Made by a program: the position numbers and the translations under genes. From the IMG/VR virus record IMGVR_UViG_3300028908_000005, positions 1 to 64,000 of that record: 64,000 bases of DNA; one strand, written 5' to 3'. Below, piece after piece: positions 26,100 to 35,118 of this stretch. The DNA is from a virus. The notes under the pieces were generated by a model. That model did no database searches. It saw nothing but the letters and a program-made list of their open reading frames with translations, and was not told the DNA's origin. The first letter of the stretch is position 1. Every line of letters starts with the position of its first letter.

Positions 26100-26100
26100 G

Positions 26101-27621
26101 TTACTTGCCATATCGTTTAGGCGTCCATAATGTTCCATCTGGCATGTACTGCGACCAGCCTTCGCCAGCGTAAATCCGCCGACGCGCTAATGACTGCTGC
26201 AGCATGCCATTATCAAAATAGTCCATGCAATCGACCAAAATGCCAGCCTTCTTACCGGTCTTTTCATCGATACGACCAACACGACCGGGCATCTGAATAC
26301 TGTTCGTTTTGCTGACGCCCCCGGCAGCGCGGATCAGCACTTGCAGGCTGTTAAAGCTTACACCAACAGCCCAAACACCCGTAGCAATAGCTCCAAGTAT
26401 CCGACGTTCTTCGAACGCAACACGCAATGATTCTCGCCGCTGTGCTGTCATTCGCGGCTCGTCGTCAGATAGTAAACCCATACGCCGCCACGTTGCCATG
26501 CGTTCCTGCGATACGCCTTCCGAATAACAGCAGATGAACTCCGGCAGCAAACGGCGCAAAAAGAGCATATGCTCAAACGTATCTACCAAAATCAGCGTTT
26601 GCAAGCCGCGATCAACGAAACTTTTCGCGGCCTCAGCAATTGCCTCGTTTCTCGCCGCATTCCGCCAAATTCCATGCCGCTTTTTAGCTGTCGAAGACTG
26701 CAAATGCGCAATCGGATTACAGTCGGCATCGATGCCCAACCACTTAACGATCATCGGCACGACCAAACCCGCACGCACTGCTTCAGCATGCGATATCTTG
26801 AATATGGTCGGCCCGAAGATCGCTTCCATACGTGCGTGCGCGTTGTCGGCCCGCGTCGCTACAGTCGCCGTAAAACCATACATACGAGCATGTTGGTACC
26901 GCGACAGTAGTTTGACGTAGCGGTCGGTCATCATCTCGTGAACTTCATCGACCAATACGATATCGGCATCGAACAAATTGTGGTGCAAACTGTCAGCAGT
27001 AAAAACTGTTACGCGACCTTCAATCCGCTTACCGCCGCCGATCTGACCCACATTAGGCACCCAACGTATACCCAGATTGCGTATCGATGCCACAACATCA
27101 CGCCGCCGCGTAATGATGTCGATCTTTGCCTTTGGGTAAAGTACGCAGACCATCCAGATGATCCACATTTTCCCAAATGCCGGAACTGCGTCGATTACCC
27201 CACGTTCCGAAGCTGCGATGTTTGCTATACAAACGTCCTGGTATTTTCGAAACTCGAAACCCGCCGCTAGAGCGTCCCAATCCTGCTCGTAGCAGTCCGG
27301 TCGATCTAGCGGCGGATCATCCCTTACCACATCAACTTCGTATCCGCGAAGCTTGAGCGTTCTGACAATACGTTGCAGCCAACCGACCTGGCATATGAGC
27401 CGGCCCTTACCGTCGTACTGAAACATTCGCCGGTTCTCATACCGCACCGACGCGCCTCTACCACGACCGCCATGCTCATAGTGCCTATGCGTATAAACCA
27501 ACTGACCTTCGATCAGCCGCAACACGTCGCGCGGCAACGACTCGCCGTCGCCACCCGACACACACATCAAAGGGCCAGAACGGTGTATGACCGCTGACCG
27601 CGTCGCTATCGCTGTCGCCAT
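26101..27621 (-). CDS. SF2 DNA helicase, UvsW/RecG-like
   Basis: 506 aa. FRKYQDVCIANI is the Q-motif-like entry; PAFGKMW is at the Walker A position; VDEVHEM is the DEAH-type motif II; GFTATVATR is motif III; LVDTFEHMLFLRRLLP starts the second RecA domain; QMPGRVGRIDE is motif VI. T4 UvsW-type helicases of this length unwind branched DNA and R-loops. Walker A is unusual: GKM instead of GKT or GKS, which may weaken nucleotide binding unless Met is tolerated. Confidence 0.8.
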   Translation of the reverse strand: MATAIATRSAVIHRSGPLMCVSGGDGESLPRDVLRLIEGQLVYTHRHYEHGGRGRGASVRYENRRMFQYDGKGRLICQVGWLQRIVRTLKLRGYEVDVVRDDPPLDRPDCYEQDWDALAAGFEFRKYQDVCIANIAASERGVIDAVPAFGKMWIIWMVCVLYPKAKIDIITRRRDVVASIRNLGIRWVPNVGQIGGGKRIEGRVTVFTADSLHHNLFDADIVLVDEVHEMMTDRYVKLLSRYQHARMYGFTATVATRADNAHARMEAIFGPTIFKISHAEAVRAGLVVPMIVKWLGIDADCNPIAHLQSSTAKKRHGIWRNAARNEAIAEAAKSFVDRGLQTLILVDTFEHMLFLRRLLPEFICCYSEGVSQERMATWRRMGLLSDDEPRMTAQRRESLRVAFEERRILGAIATGVWAVGVSFNSLQVLIRAAGGVSKTNSIQMPGRVGRIDEKTGKKAGILVDCMDYFDNGMLQQSLARRRIYAGEGWSQYMPDGTLWTPKRYGK

Positions 27622-27630
27622 AAAATTGCC

Positions 27631-28623
27631 TTATCGCCCCACGCGCAAAGTGTCACGCAAGAACGTCACGAACGCATCAGCCTCTACGTCATACAAAAAG
27701 AATTGCTCGGGGTCAAACAGATCAAAGAATTTTCCTTGCCCCGAAGTGTCGTAAAGCTTGGCCAGCCAAACGAGTCGGATAAATCGTAAAAATTTCTGGC
27801 TCGCCCGCAGATTGCATTTAACGTCAAACATCGGCTGCTGCGCGCCGTCGCTACGCGCATAAACACCAGCCCATGTCCGCCAAATAAAATCAGCCGGTGA
27901 CTCCAGCAACGGCTTTGCCCTATCGCCCATCGCAACCCGTTTGGCGTCCCGCCAAGCATCCAAAATGCGACGACAGCGACGAACACGCAGCGACCGTATG
28001 TTGTACCGCAATGCGTCGGACATGGACTTAGGGTCCAAACCCATATACGCCATCAACTTACTGTCGCGATTCGGACGCAAAAGATCGATAAACCAACGAG
28101 GATCTACGATCTCTGCCAAAACTTTAGCTAACGCGAAACTGTCGTGCGGCACAAAAGAAACCGGCAAATACGCCGGATGTGCGTACAACAAACGCTGCTT
28201 CTGCGACACGAACTCGTCATAACGACAGTTACGCATACCAATGATCAAACTGTAAACTGCGTAATCATCCAGACTAACTTCATGAAATCCCCCTTGTGAC
28301 GGTGCCAGCCGACAATAGTCCATCTCACGCAAAACAATCTCCGGATGCTTGCGATATCGCTTCGGTATCTGCAAATCCGGATTGCAAACCTGCAAGGACT
28401 TGAATTGGCGCCGCTCCCGAGCCACGAATAGCTCGCAAATCATAGCTGCGTTATCCGCTGCACCGACAAGCTGTATCGTCTCGTAACCGTCGATGTGACG
28501 GTCAACGAACTCCGGGATTGTCGCAGTAATAGACACAGCCCGACGCCCCGGCTGCGCTATCCAAATACGCCGCGACGACGATCCGAACGGGTCTACGTAG
28601 ACTTTAAGCTTATCGTGTGACAT
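27631..28623 (-). CDS. Hypothetical protein, 330 aa, between SbcC-like and helicase genes
   Basis: Starts MSHDKLKVYVDPFGSSSRR. The first 90 residues look beta-rich; the remainder is helical with basic patches (RSLRVRRCRRILDAWRDAKRV). No family recognised. Its tight spacing (6 to 10 bases) in the recombination run suggests a replication or repair role, which is inference. Confidence 0.6.
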   Translation of the reverse strand: MSHDKLKVYVDPFGSSSRRIWIAQPGRRAVSITATIPEFVDRHIDGYETIQLVGAADNAAMICELFVARERRQFKSLQVCNPDLQIPKRYRKHPEIVLREMDYCRLAPSQGGFHEVSLDDYAVYSLIIGMRNCRYDEFVSQKQRLLYAHPAYLPVSFVPHDSFALAKVLAEIVDPRWFIDLLRPNRDSKLMAYMGLDPKSMSDALRYNIRSLRVRRCRRILDAWRDAKRVAMGDRAKPLLESPADFIWRTWAGVYARSDGAQQPMFDVKCNLRASQKFLRFIRLVWLAKLYDTSGQGKFFDLFDPEQFFLYDVEADAFVTFLRDTLRVGR

Positions 28624-28628
28624 TTAGG

Positions 28629-30752
28629 TTACACTTCCGAATAAACTACGTTGTCGAACAAGTAAGATAATCGCGGATCGTGCGTTACGAACAACAATTG
28701 CAACCCGTTAGTCGACGCAAGTTTCCGCAGCTGTTTCAACGCATCGGGCAAGCGGGCTAAGTGCTGCTCGTCCAAATACGCCTGCGCCTCGTCGAGCACC
28801 AAAACATCACTGCCAATAAACAGTGTATTCAATGCAATGCGCAACGCAAAAGCCAAAACGACGCGCTGCCCAACGGACAACCGCCGATCCGGTATCCGAC
28901 GCCCATCAGCGAACAAAGCCGTGAAGCCTAAATCTTCAGTCGGCTCAACGCGGAACGGCGCATCGAAAATCTCCAAAGTCTCGTTGATATCTCCCAATAA
29001 CCGTTCCATGTAGGTGTACGTCACAACCCGCTGCAACTCGTCGCGGTGGAAAATGCGTCGCAACTTCGTCATATGCTCCAAAGCTGCTTTAACACGCTCA
29101 CGTTTCGCGATTTGCGCGTCAGCACGTTGCAACACACCTTCCATAACACCGAGCTGCCGCCTCAAATCGGTTAAACTGTCAGTCAAAACGCGGATATTCG
29201 CTTCGATCTCGCTCTGGTCTCGTAACTGCGATTCCATCGCCTCCACGTCGTCACTGACTTCGATCGCATAGGCTTCGGCCAGCTTGCGGCTCGCCATTTC
29301 CTCTTCGTCTTTGATATTCGCTCGCGTCGACTCGTACTCGGTCTTCACTTTCGTCTGCGCCACCAACGTCTCGGAAACACGCAAACCAGCTCGCTGCAAT
29401 TGCTCACGACCGCGCCGCAGCTTGTTCAACTCTTCCTCGTCAGGCGGATCGCCCAACTTCGCCACAGCCTCGTCCAGCCGCTCCTGCAAGCGCCGCAACC
29501 GTTGCAAGCTTTCGTTGTATGACTTGAGCCGCTGCTCATAGTCGTGATACTGCTCGTACCTGGCCTTAACGTCGGCAGCCGCAGCTTCCAACTGCGCAAT
29601 CTCTTGCTGCAAAGACGCCGATAGCGTTTGCTTGTCGACCGGCTGCCCGCATGTCGGGCAGTTCGCTTCATCGACTTGCTGCAGCTTGGCCAATCTGGCA
29701 CGCGCATGTTCCAGCTGCGACGTCAACGAAGCGAACTCGCCGTACAATTCGCGCACTCTGTCGGGTGAATAGTCCACAATCTCGGTCGTCGGCTCGCTTA
29801 TGGTCGACGCCAACGTAATGACCGCCTGCTCCAACGACGCAACTTCATTCGCCCGCTCAGTGTAAAGCTGGGCCGCCGCGTTGAGCTCGGATAAACGCTC
29901 TTCGACATCGCCGTACTCTGCCAACAATTGATCGAACGCACGTTTAGCTTCGTCGTGCTCGGCGACAGCTTCGGCTAACGCTACAGCCAACTCGCCAAAC
30001 CGCTCCGTCTTGGGCAATACCGCGTCAATACGTCGCTGCGCCTCGGCATACAATTGCTGCTGGCGGTCGCGCGCAGCAATCTGCCTACGGTACTCAGCCA
30101 CCGTCTCGGGCGATAAACGGACGGCTTCGAGTCGAGACAATTCGGCCTCGTACTTATCGCGCTTCGCAAACATCTCGGCCAACGTCGACCTGACTTGCTC
30201 GATATCGTCAGGATACGGCGGAATCTCGACACGACTCGTTGCCGTCATAATTGCCTGCCAGATCCGCTCCGCCGTGTCCGTCCCAAAGAGCCGCGCCAGC
30301 TCCTTGGCGCGATCAGCCGGGCGCAGCTCCAACCACGCTGTAATCTGCTGCTGGCGCACGAAAATGTGCTCCTGCAGATAGCGCCGCGAAATGCCCAACC
30401 GCCTTTCGATCTCTTCGTTGACCTCGACGATCGTACGCCCGTAACGCTCGCCGTTGACCGTCAGTAACACTTTGTTCGGCCGCAAACCGCGATAGACCTC
30501 AATCGTGTCGCCGCGATGCTCCAGCGTTAATCGCACATACGCTCGGCTGCCTTCGGGTGCTCCTTGGCGTATGTCGTCGGCCTTCGTACCAGTGCCGCCA
30601 GCATCCCCGGTCAATGCGTAAAGCATCGCCCGAATCATGTTCGATTTGCCGGAGCCGTTCGGGCCGGCAATCAAGTTGAAATGCGGACTGAACTCGACCG
30701 TACGGTCGTCATACTGGCAAAAGTTCACCAGTTCAAGTTTCTGAAGTTTCAC
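28629..30752 (-). CDS. sbcC: SbcC/Rad50-like SMC-type ATPase, 707 aa
   Basis: GTG at 30752 with GAGGAG seven bases upstream; the open frame beyond is not used. Walker A AGPNGSGKS at 29-37; long coiled coil interrupted mid-protein by the zinc hook NCPTCGQP; ABC signature LSVGQRVVLAFALR; Walker B DVLVLDEAQAYL; and a final LFVTHD switch. With the SbcD-like nuclease it would form a Mre11-Rad50 type complex that processes DNA ends and hairpins. The 20-base overlap with the nuclease gene supports joint translation. T4 gp46 is the phage counterpart. Confidence 0.85.
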   Translation of the reverse strand: MKLQKLELVNFCQYDDRTVEFSPHFNLIAGPNGSGKSNMIRAMLYALTGDAGGTGTKADDIRQGAPEGSRAYVRLTLEHRGDTIEVYRGLRPNKVLLTVNGERYGRTIVEVNEEIERRLGISRRYLQEHIFVRQQQITAWLELRPADRAKELARLFGTDTAERIWQAIMTATSRVEIPPYPDDIEQVRSTLAEMFAKRDKYEAELSRLEAVRLSPETVAEYRRQIAARDRQQQLYAEAQRRIDAVLPKTERFGELAVALAEAVAEHDEAKRAFDQLLAEYGDVEERLSELNAAAQLYTERANEVASLEQAVITLASTISEPTTEIVDYSPDRVRELYGEFASLTSQLEHARARLAKLQQVDEANCPTCGQPVDKQTLSASLQQEIAQLEAAAADVKARYEQYHDYEQRLKSYNESLQRLRRLQERLDEAVAKLGDPPDEEELNKLRRGREQLQRAGLRVSETLVAQTKVKTEYESTRANIKDEEEMASRKLAEAYAIEVSDDVEAMESQLRDQSEIEANIRVLTDSLTDLRRQLGVMEGVLQRADAQIAKRERVKAALEHMTKLRRIFHRDELQRVVTYTYMERLLGDINETLEIFDAPFRVEPTEDLGFTALFADGRRIPDRRLSVGQRVVLAFALRIALNTLFIGSDVLVLDEAQAYLDEQHLARLPDALKQLRKLASTNGLQLLFVTHDPRLSYLFDNVVYSEV

Positions 30753-31854
30753 CAACGAGCTCCTCGAAAATAGCCTTCGCTTCGGTAACAGGATCAGCCG
30801 CACGGACCAACCTGACAGCATTCTGGTAAACCGCTTCGTCGTCCCGATAAAGCTCGGCAAGCCCGCGCAACAGCGCTTCTTTACCGCCGCCGGCGACGAT
30901 GTGATCGCGCTTATCCTTCGGAATGGCAACTGCAGGGCCCTGCTCCGGCGGCGACACGCTGATAAACAAATGCACCGAATCGCCCGCCCGCCGCCGAATG
31001 AGTTCGACTGCGTCAGGAATATCCGCACGCACCTGAACCCAAACGATGTTCTTCTCGATCTCCGGCGGTACGTGCGGCTGCGGCTGCGACACTTGCGACT
31101 CGTCCCAACGAGCCAACAAGCTGTCCAAGTCGGCTTCGCTGTTGACGTACCACATGAAACACTGCCGCTCCAATAGCCGCCGAGGCTCCACATGCAAGTC
31201 GTCGTACAGAAGATAAACCCGCTTCGGTGCGTTCTCGTTGATCTTCTGCCGACACAACGGACCAGGCGACACGAAAGGCAAGCATTTGCTGCCAAACTCG
31301 CGATACATCCCGCAGTGGAAATCGCCGGATACGATCAAACGATGCTCCTGGCAAGCATCCAACCAGACGTCGCCCAAGACATCGCCCATCAGATCCTTCC
31401 AAACCTGATGCGTGACGAATACGTCAGCCGCCGCAACCTTCCCGACAGCCTCGACGACTTCGCTCGGATGCTGATAATCCAAACCGGCAAACGCCAGATT
31501 GCCGACCTCGATCGGCGTATCGGTAAGATGCGTTGCCGCATGCGAAAGTGTCGAAATAATCGGCGGTTGCGAAAGTTCGTGCTGGCCTTGGACGTACAAC
31601 ACGCGACAGCTCGCCGCATCAGCCGCTGACAAGAATCGCTGCATCGTCGCCAAAGCAGTCGATCGTTGCAACTTTTCGTTGAATATGTCGCCGGCAAGCA
31701 CCACGGCTCGCGGGGACAGCTGTTCCACGATATTCGCTACTTGACGGATGCCGTAGTCGATATCGCCAACCAAATCGGGGTGGTCAGCCCAAATGTACGG
31801 CATGCGGCGGATATGCCAGTCAGCCGTCAAAACTGCGATAAGCTCGTGTGACAC
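30733..31854 (-). CDS. sbcD: SbcD/Mre11-like metallophosphoesterase nuclease, 373 aa
   Basis: Motifs in order: LTADWHIRR (DxH), VVLAGDIFNE (GD), YVQGQHEL at the GNHD site, VFVTHQVW, and VSGDFHCG (GDxH). These bind two metal ions in the active site of Mre11-type nucleases. The GNHD motif reads GQHE, so the metal-ligand Asn is Gln. The C-terminal 130 residues would be the capping and Rad50-binding part. Partner is the overlapping SbcC-like gene; T4 gp47 is the phage counterpart. Confidence 0.85.
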   Translation of the reverse strand: MSHELIAVLTADWHIRRMPYIWADHPDLVGDIDYGIRQVANIVEQLSPRAVVLAGDIFNEKLQRSTALATMQRFLSAADAASCRVLYVQGQHELSQPPIISTLSHAATHLTDTPIEVGNLAFAGLDYQHPSEVVEAVGKVAAADVFVTHQVWKDLMGDVLGDVWLDACQEHRLIVSGDFHCGMYREFGSKCLPFVSPGPLCRQKINENAPKRVYLLYDDLHVEPRRLLERQCFMWYVNSEADLDSLLARWDESQVSQPQPHVPPEIEKNIVWVQVRADIPDAVELIRRRAGDSVHLFISVSPPEQGPAVAIPKDKRDHIVAGGGKEALLRGLAELYRDDEAVYQNAVRLVRAADPVTEAKAIFEELVGETSET

Positions 31855-32222
31855 TAAATATCCCTCCGTTCAAGAAGCTTGTTGAACTGATCGACCGTCA
31901 ACGGCGGCGCGTCCAGTTGCCGATGACTGTAAAGTTGCACGCCAAAGTTATAAACTGCGTCCTTTTCGGCTTGAGTCGAAATACCCATGCTTTCATAAAG
32001 ACCAGGCGGTACCGCCAGCCGGTGCGTACCGTCACGAACCTGCGACACCAGCGACTCTTTGAAATCGAGCCATAGCTCGTTGAGCTGCCGCCCATGTCGC
32101 ATAGCCAACGAAAACTGCAACGTGCCGGCCTCAGCGCCGTACCAGGCAACCGCATCGGCAGCAGCTGCAAGTTCGCGCTGCAGTGTCTCACGGTAAAGCG
32201 ATGCAAACAGTCTCGCACTCAT
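31854..32222 (-). CDS. Hypothetical protein, 122 aa
   Basis: ATG at 32222 overlaps the TGA of the HldE-like gene (ATGA); an earlier ATG lies inside that gene. Helical first half (FASLYRETLQRELAAAADAV), then mixed. Ends LTVDQFNKLLERRDI. No motif recognised. Its stop overlaps the SbcD-like start. Confidence 0.6.
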   Translation of the reverse strand: MSARLFASLYRETLQRELAAAADAVAWYGAEAGTLQFSLAMRHGRQLNELWLDFKESLVSQVRDGTHRLAVPPGLYESMGISTQAEKDAVYNFGVQLYSHRQLDAPPLTVDQFNKLLERRDI

Positions 32223-33586
32223 AGATCGATCTCCTTTATGCGAGCAACAAGTTCCGTTGTACTGCACGATACGGGCGGCTTCGGCGCTATACTGCAGAAA
32301 TCGCCGCCGCAGGCCGCCACCGTGCTCCCTTCCGGTATCCCCGTCGGCGTATACCCCGGCCCTTTGAAGTACAGCCGCGGCTTGAGTTGCCGCAATATCT
32401 GCTGCGCAGTACGGCTGCTAAACGACGTCACCGCCGCCACGCTCTCCAACGCCGCTAACGAGAACATCCGCTGCTGGAGCGGAATGATCGGTCGCGAATA
32501 ACCCTTGTTCTCCCGCGCTGACGCATCGTCGTTCACCAACACGAACGCCGGTGACATATAGCGATTTCTCGCCTCTGTCAACAAGGCGATATGCCCCACA
32601 TGCATCAAGTCGAAAACGCCGTTGGTCGTCGGAAACACCTTGGCCAGCTGCGGCCCGAACGTCAGCGACAATTTCGGGGACAGAATCTTGCGCTGGATAT
32701 CGCCAGCAATGTACTCGCCCCAGGCATCGAATAGCGATATCGGACACGGACCCACGTTGTCACAAGCTGCCGTCGCTGCAGCCGACGCGAACTCCAAGGC
32801 GGTCTTTGGCTCTAGTCCAAACAACTCAGCCATCACGTACGACGCTGTCAGCACGTCGCCGGCACCGACGGAATCGCATACCTGCCGTTGCCTGGTCAGC
32901 ACGCTCTGCCCGTCGGAAGTAATCGCGCCGCGCGGACTCGTGATGATCAGCCGCTCCGTATTGAGCTGGTAGGCCAAAGTCTCCGTATCCTCAACACCCA
33001 ACCGCAGTTGCATCACCGCCGCTTCGTCGCTATTCGGGAATATCGCCGTCGAGGGCGGATAGCGATGGAAATCGCCTTTGCTGTGCGGATCGATGTAGAT
33101 TGGCGTCGTCACACCGCGAAATGCCACCGCTGCCGCCCCTACGGCGTCACCGCCGTAATCGGCCAGCACGATTGCGTCGTAAGCGTACGCGCCCAGCAAA
33201 TACTCCACCTCATGCCGCAACTCACCTAACGCCGTCGCCGGCAACGCGTGATACTCCCGCGGCGTTATGTCGTGGCGAGCCAGCAAAGCGCCGTCGCGAG
33301 AATAGTATCGCCGGCGGATACGAGGTGGCCGCCGATGCGATATCGCAACGCTCACACCTTCGCCCGGTGCGTACTTGAGTCGCTCGAAGCAAACCAAGTC
33401 GACGTCGGCGCCGTACTTGCCGAGCTGCCGCGCAATCAGCGCCGCACCGCCATATCGGACATCATTCGGGGTCGTCGATATCTGATACACGGGGATCGGT
33501 GTCGTCTGGTCGACTCGGTCGCACTTGATATCGTACCGCTCGTCCGCAACGACATCACCGACCACCAGAATCTTGAAGTTCGCCAT
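32219..33586 (-). CDS. hldE-like: HldE-like bifunctional sugar kinase / nucleotidyltransferase
   Basis: 455 aa in two domains. Residues 1-310: PfkB kinase, with GGAALIARQLGKYGADV near 45, AIVLADYGGDAVG, and the phosphate-binding CDSVGAGDVLTAS near 230. Residues 325-455: cytidylyltransferase-fold domain with TTNGVFDLMHVGHIALL (HxGH), NDDASARENKG, and a C-terminal CSTTELVARI resembling the STS..I tail of HldE. In bacteria HldE phosphorylates heptose 7-phosphate and adds AMP to make ADP-heptose for LPS core. GmhA and GmhB partners are not in the window. ATG at 33586 with TGGAG upstream. Substrate could differ from heptose. Confidence 0.8.
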   Translation of the reverse strand: MANFKILVVGDVVADERYDIKCDRVDQTTPIPVYQISTTPNDVRYGGAALIARQLGKYGADVDLVCFERLKYAPGEGVSVAISHRRPPRIRRRYYSRDGALLARHDITPREYHALPATALGELRHEVEYLLGAYAYDAIVLADYGGDAVGAAAVAFRGVTTPIYIDPHSKGDFHRYPPSTAIFPNSDEAAVMQLRLGVEDTETLAYQLNTERLIITSPRGAITSDGQSVLTRQRQVCDSVGAGDVLTASYVMAELFGLEPKTALEFASAAATAACDNVGPCPISLFDAWGEYIAGDIQRKILSPKLSLTFGPQLAKVFPTTNGVFDLMHVGHIALLTEARNRYMSPAFVLVNDDASARENKGYSRPIIPLQQRMFSLAALESVAAVTSFSSRTAQQILRQLKPRLYFKGPGYTPTGIPEGSTVAACGGDFCSIAPKPPVSCSTTELVARIKEIDL

Positions 33587-33935
33587 TCTGCTGCTCCAAC
33601 GAGAATATGAGCCGCCCATCGCCGTCTATCACGACAGGCTCGGAAAGATCGACGTGCGGCCGTACGCACGATGCTAGAAATTTGCCGTCCCGGTGCCACT
33701 GTATGTCCAGCCACGGGCCGTGCCTGGAATCGTACAGATACAAGTACACGCGGTCGCTCGAATTAGGTAACCCGGCAAGCGTAAGCGTATACAGCAGCGA
33801 ATCTTCTGTCGTCGCTCCTGCGGTCAAAGAAAGCAGCGATGCCAGCGAAGCATACAGCTCCGCTGGCACCACGTAAACTGCCGCAATTACCCCAGGCTGC
33901 TGGTGCAGCGCTGCCGGCAAGATCGGTTCATTCGC
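33555..33935 (-). CDS. Hypothetical protein, 126 aa
   Basis: ATG at 33935 follows GAAGG by five bases and overlaps the stop of the upstream gene. Beta-rich composition (VYLYLYDSRHGPWLDIQW, then VVIDGDGRLIFSLEQ). The 3' end overlaps the HldE-like gene by 32 bases. Family not recognised; could be a partner of either neighbour. Confidence 0.6.
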   Translation of the reverse strand, partial: ANEPILPAALHQQPGVIAAVYVVPAELYASLASLLSLTAGATTEDSLLYTLTLAGLPNSSDRVYLYLYDSRHGPWLDIQWHRDGKFLASCVRPHVDLSEPVVIDGDGRLIFSLEQQNGELQDSGGR

Positions 33936-34257
33936 CATAAGTGCCTTCGACGCCACGCGCTTCGCGGTCAGCAGTCCGCGCTGCGAGCGCTGTCAACGCC
34001 TTGCCGATGTAATCCACCGCCAACGCGTTTTCAGGACACGCCAAACGGCTCTCTTGATACAGTTCCAAGCGATCGAGCACCGCTTGCAACACGTCCTCGA
34101 CGCGCGCTCCGTTCGGCTCGTCGCCGTCCTGGACCGGACCGCGCTGCCACGCGATCGTAAAACCGCAACCCCAACTATGCCCGCCTTCGGGCAGCCCATC
34201 CTGCGTAAACCAATGATGTTGACCGCCTGCCGGCCGCTCAGCTACTGCACTTCCCAT
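33928..34257 (-). CDS. Putative Acb2/Tad1-type signalling-sponge protein, 109 aa
   Basis: Starts MGSAVAERPAGGQHHWF, then GCGFTIAWQRGPV, a linker NGARVEDVLQAVLDRLELYQ, ACPENALAVDYIGKALTALAAR and the tail REARGVEGTY. From memory this pattern (NGxxxEDLL..V..RL..FQ, C.ENA.A...I..AL..L..R...R...GVEGT) is a widespread small phage protein with a helical hairpin that I associate with the Acb2/Tad1 group, which sequester cyclic nucleotides of CBASS or Thoeris defences. The family name is from recall, not search. ATG follows GGAGG; a 14-bp palindrome lies about 20 bases upstream. Confidence 0.5.
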   Translation of the reverse strand: MGSAVAERPAGGQHHWFTQDGLPEGGHSWGCGFTIAWQRGPVQDGDEPNGARVEDVLQAVLDRLELYQESRLACPENALAVDYIGKALTALAARTADREARGVEGTYGE

Positions 34258-34275
34258 AGCAAACCTCCAATAACA

Positions 34276-34289
34276 AGTATCCGGATACT
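34276..34289. promoter_or_regulatory. 14-bp palindrome AGTATCCGGATACT, copy 2
   Basis: Lies between the stop of the gene at 34294-35118 and the ATG at 34257, about 20 bases before that start. Same core as at 13128 and 51071. It could be an operator for the 34257 gene or an RNA hairpin next to its ribosome site. Confidence 0.5.
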
Positions 34290-34293
34290 GATT

Positions 34294-35118
34294 TCAGCGA
34301 AGCAGCTCACCGTATCGCTGCACACGCCGCGGAATGCTTCGGTAAATAATCGCTAGGATCGCCGCCGCATGCGGCGACATCGCATCTGTAAGCCACGATT
34401 TCGGATACCGCGACATGTTGACCACGCCGAACGCGATCTGAAAATCGCTCTGTGGTATCTGCCGCGCTGGAAATTCCAACGGCGGCTGCCAATCAGCCGG
34501 CGCAAGCATCATGTACGAAAACCTCGTTACGACATGCGCTTGCCGTTCGGCAAAACCATTAACCCGCCGCAACACGACGGTAAACCTGTTAGCGGCGGCC
34601 GGTACGTCTGCTGCCACAAGACGTCGAAATTTTCGCCGCAACGGTTTATAAGTCTCTTTCGCTATTTTGTCAAACTGGACCGTCGGCGCCGGCCCGTAAA
34701 GCTCGATCACATTGCTGCCGTCGGTACTGCCAAGGCTCAATGATCCATGAAACACACGCATATTCGTGCTGTTTTCCCAGACACGACGCATCGCGAAGAA
34801 CAACCTGACCACGGATGCGCCGAAACAAAATGGGCAAATTGGGATGTTACATCGCGGACGGGCGCCACGGTAATAAACACCAACCGGCGGACAGACCATC
34901 GCAAGCCGCATCCTCGGGCTCACCGGCAAACCGGTGCGCTCCATGTCGTACAAACGGCGACGCCACAGTTTCTGCACCTGGAGAATCTTCTCGCAGCAAT
35001 TCTTCTGCGTCATCCGACCAACCAAACGATCGAACACGGCGCGACGAGCAGTCCAGCTTGCCTGGTCATTGAACATCGCTACCGGTTCCCAATTCGGGTT
35101 CCACTGCGGTTTCTCCAT
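34294..35118 (-). CDS. Hypothetical protein, 274 aa, Cys-motif
   Basis: ATG at 35118 (MEKPQWNPNW) has GGAG eight bases upstream. A TTG at 35229 would add 37 residues but has no clear site. CNIPICPFCFG near residue 97 is a CxxxxCxxC cysteine motif. The rest has KPLRRKFRRLVAAD and a beta-rich RFTVVLRRV segment. It is read from the far side of the structured non-coding region, so that region may be its leader. Family not recognised; a replication-initiator role is possible but unsupported. Confidence 0.6.
   Translation of the reverse strand: MEKPQWNPNWEPVAMFNDQASWTARRAVFDRLVGRMTQKNCCEKILQVQKLWRRRLYDMERTGLPVSPRMRLAMVCPPVGVYYRGARPRCNIPICPFCFGASVVRLFFAMRRVWENSTNMRVFHGSLSLGSTDGSNVIELYGPAPTVQFDKIAKETYKPLRRKFRRLVAADVPAAANRFTVVLRRVNGFAERQAHVVTRFSYMMLAPADWQPPLEFPARQIPQSDFQIAFGVVNMSRYPKSWLTDAMSPHAAAILAIIYRSIPRRVQRYGELLR

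Noticed and set aside
30753-31295. N-terminal extension of the SbcC-like ORF
   Set aside because: Ser/Arg-rich out-of-frame text over SbcD; the GTG at 30752 has a strong GAGGAG and begins the conserved domain.
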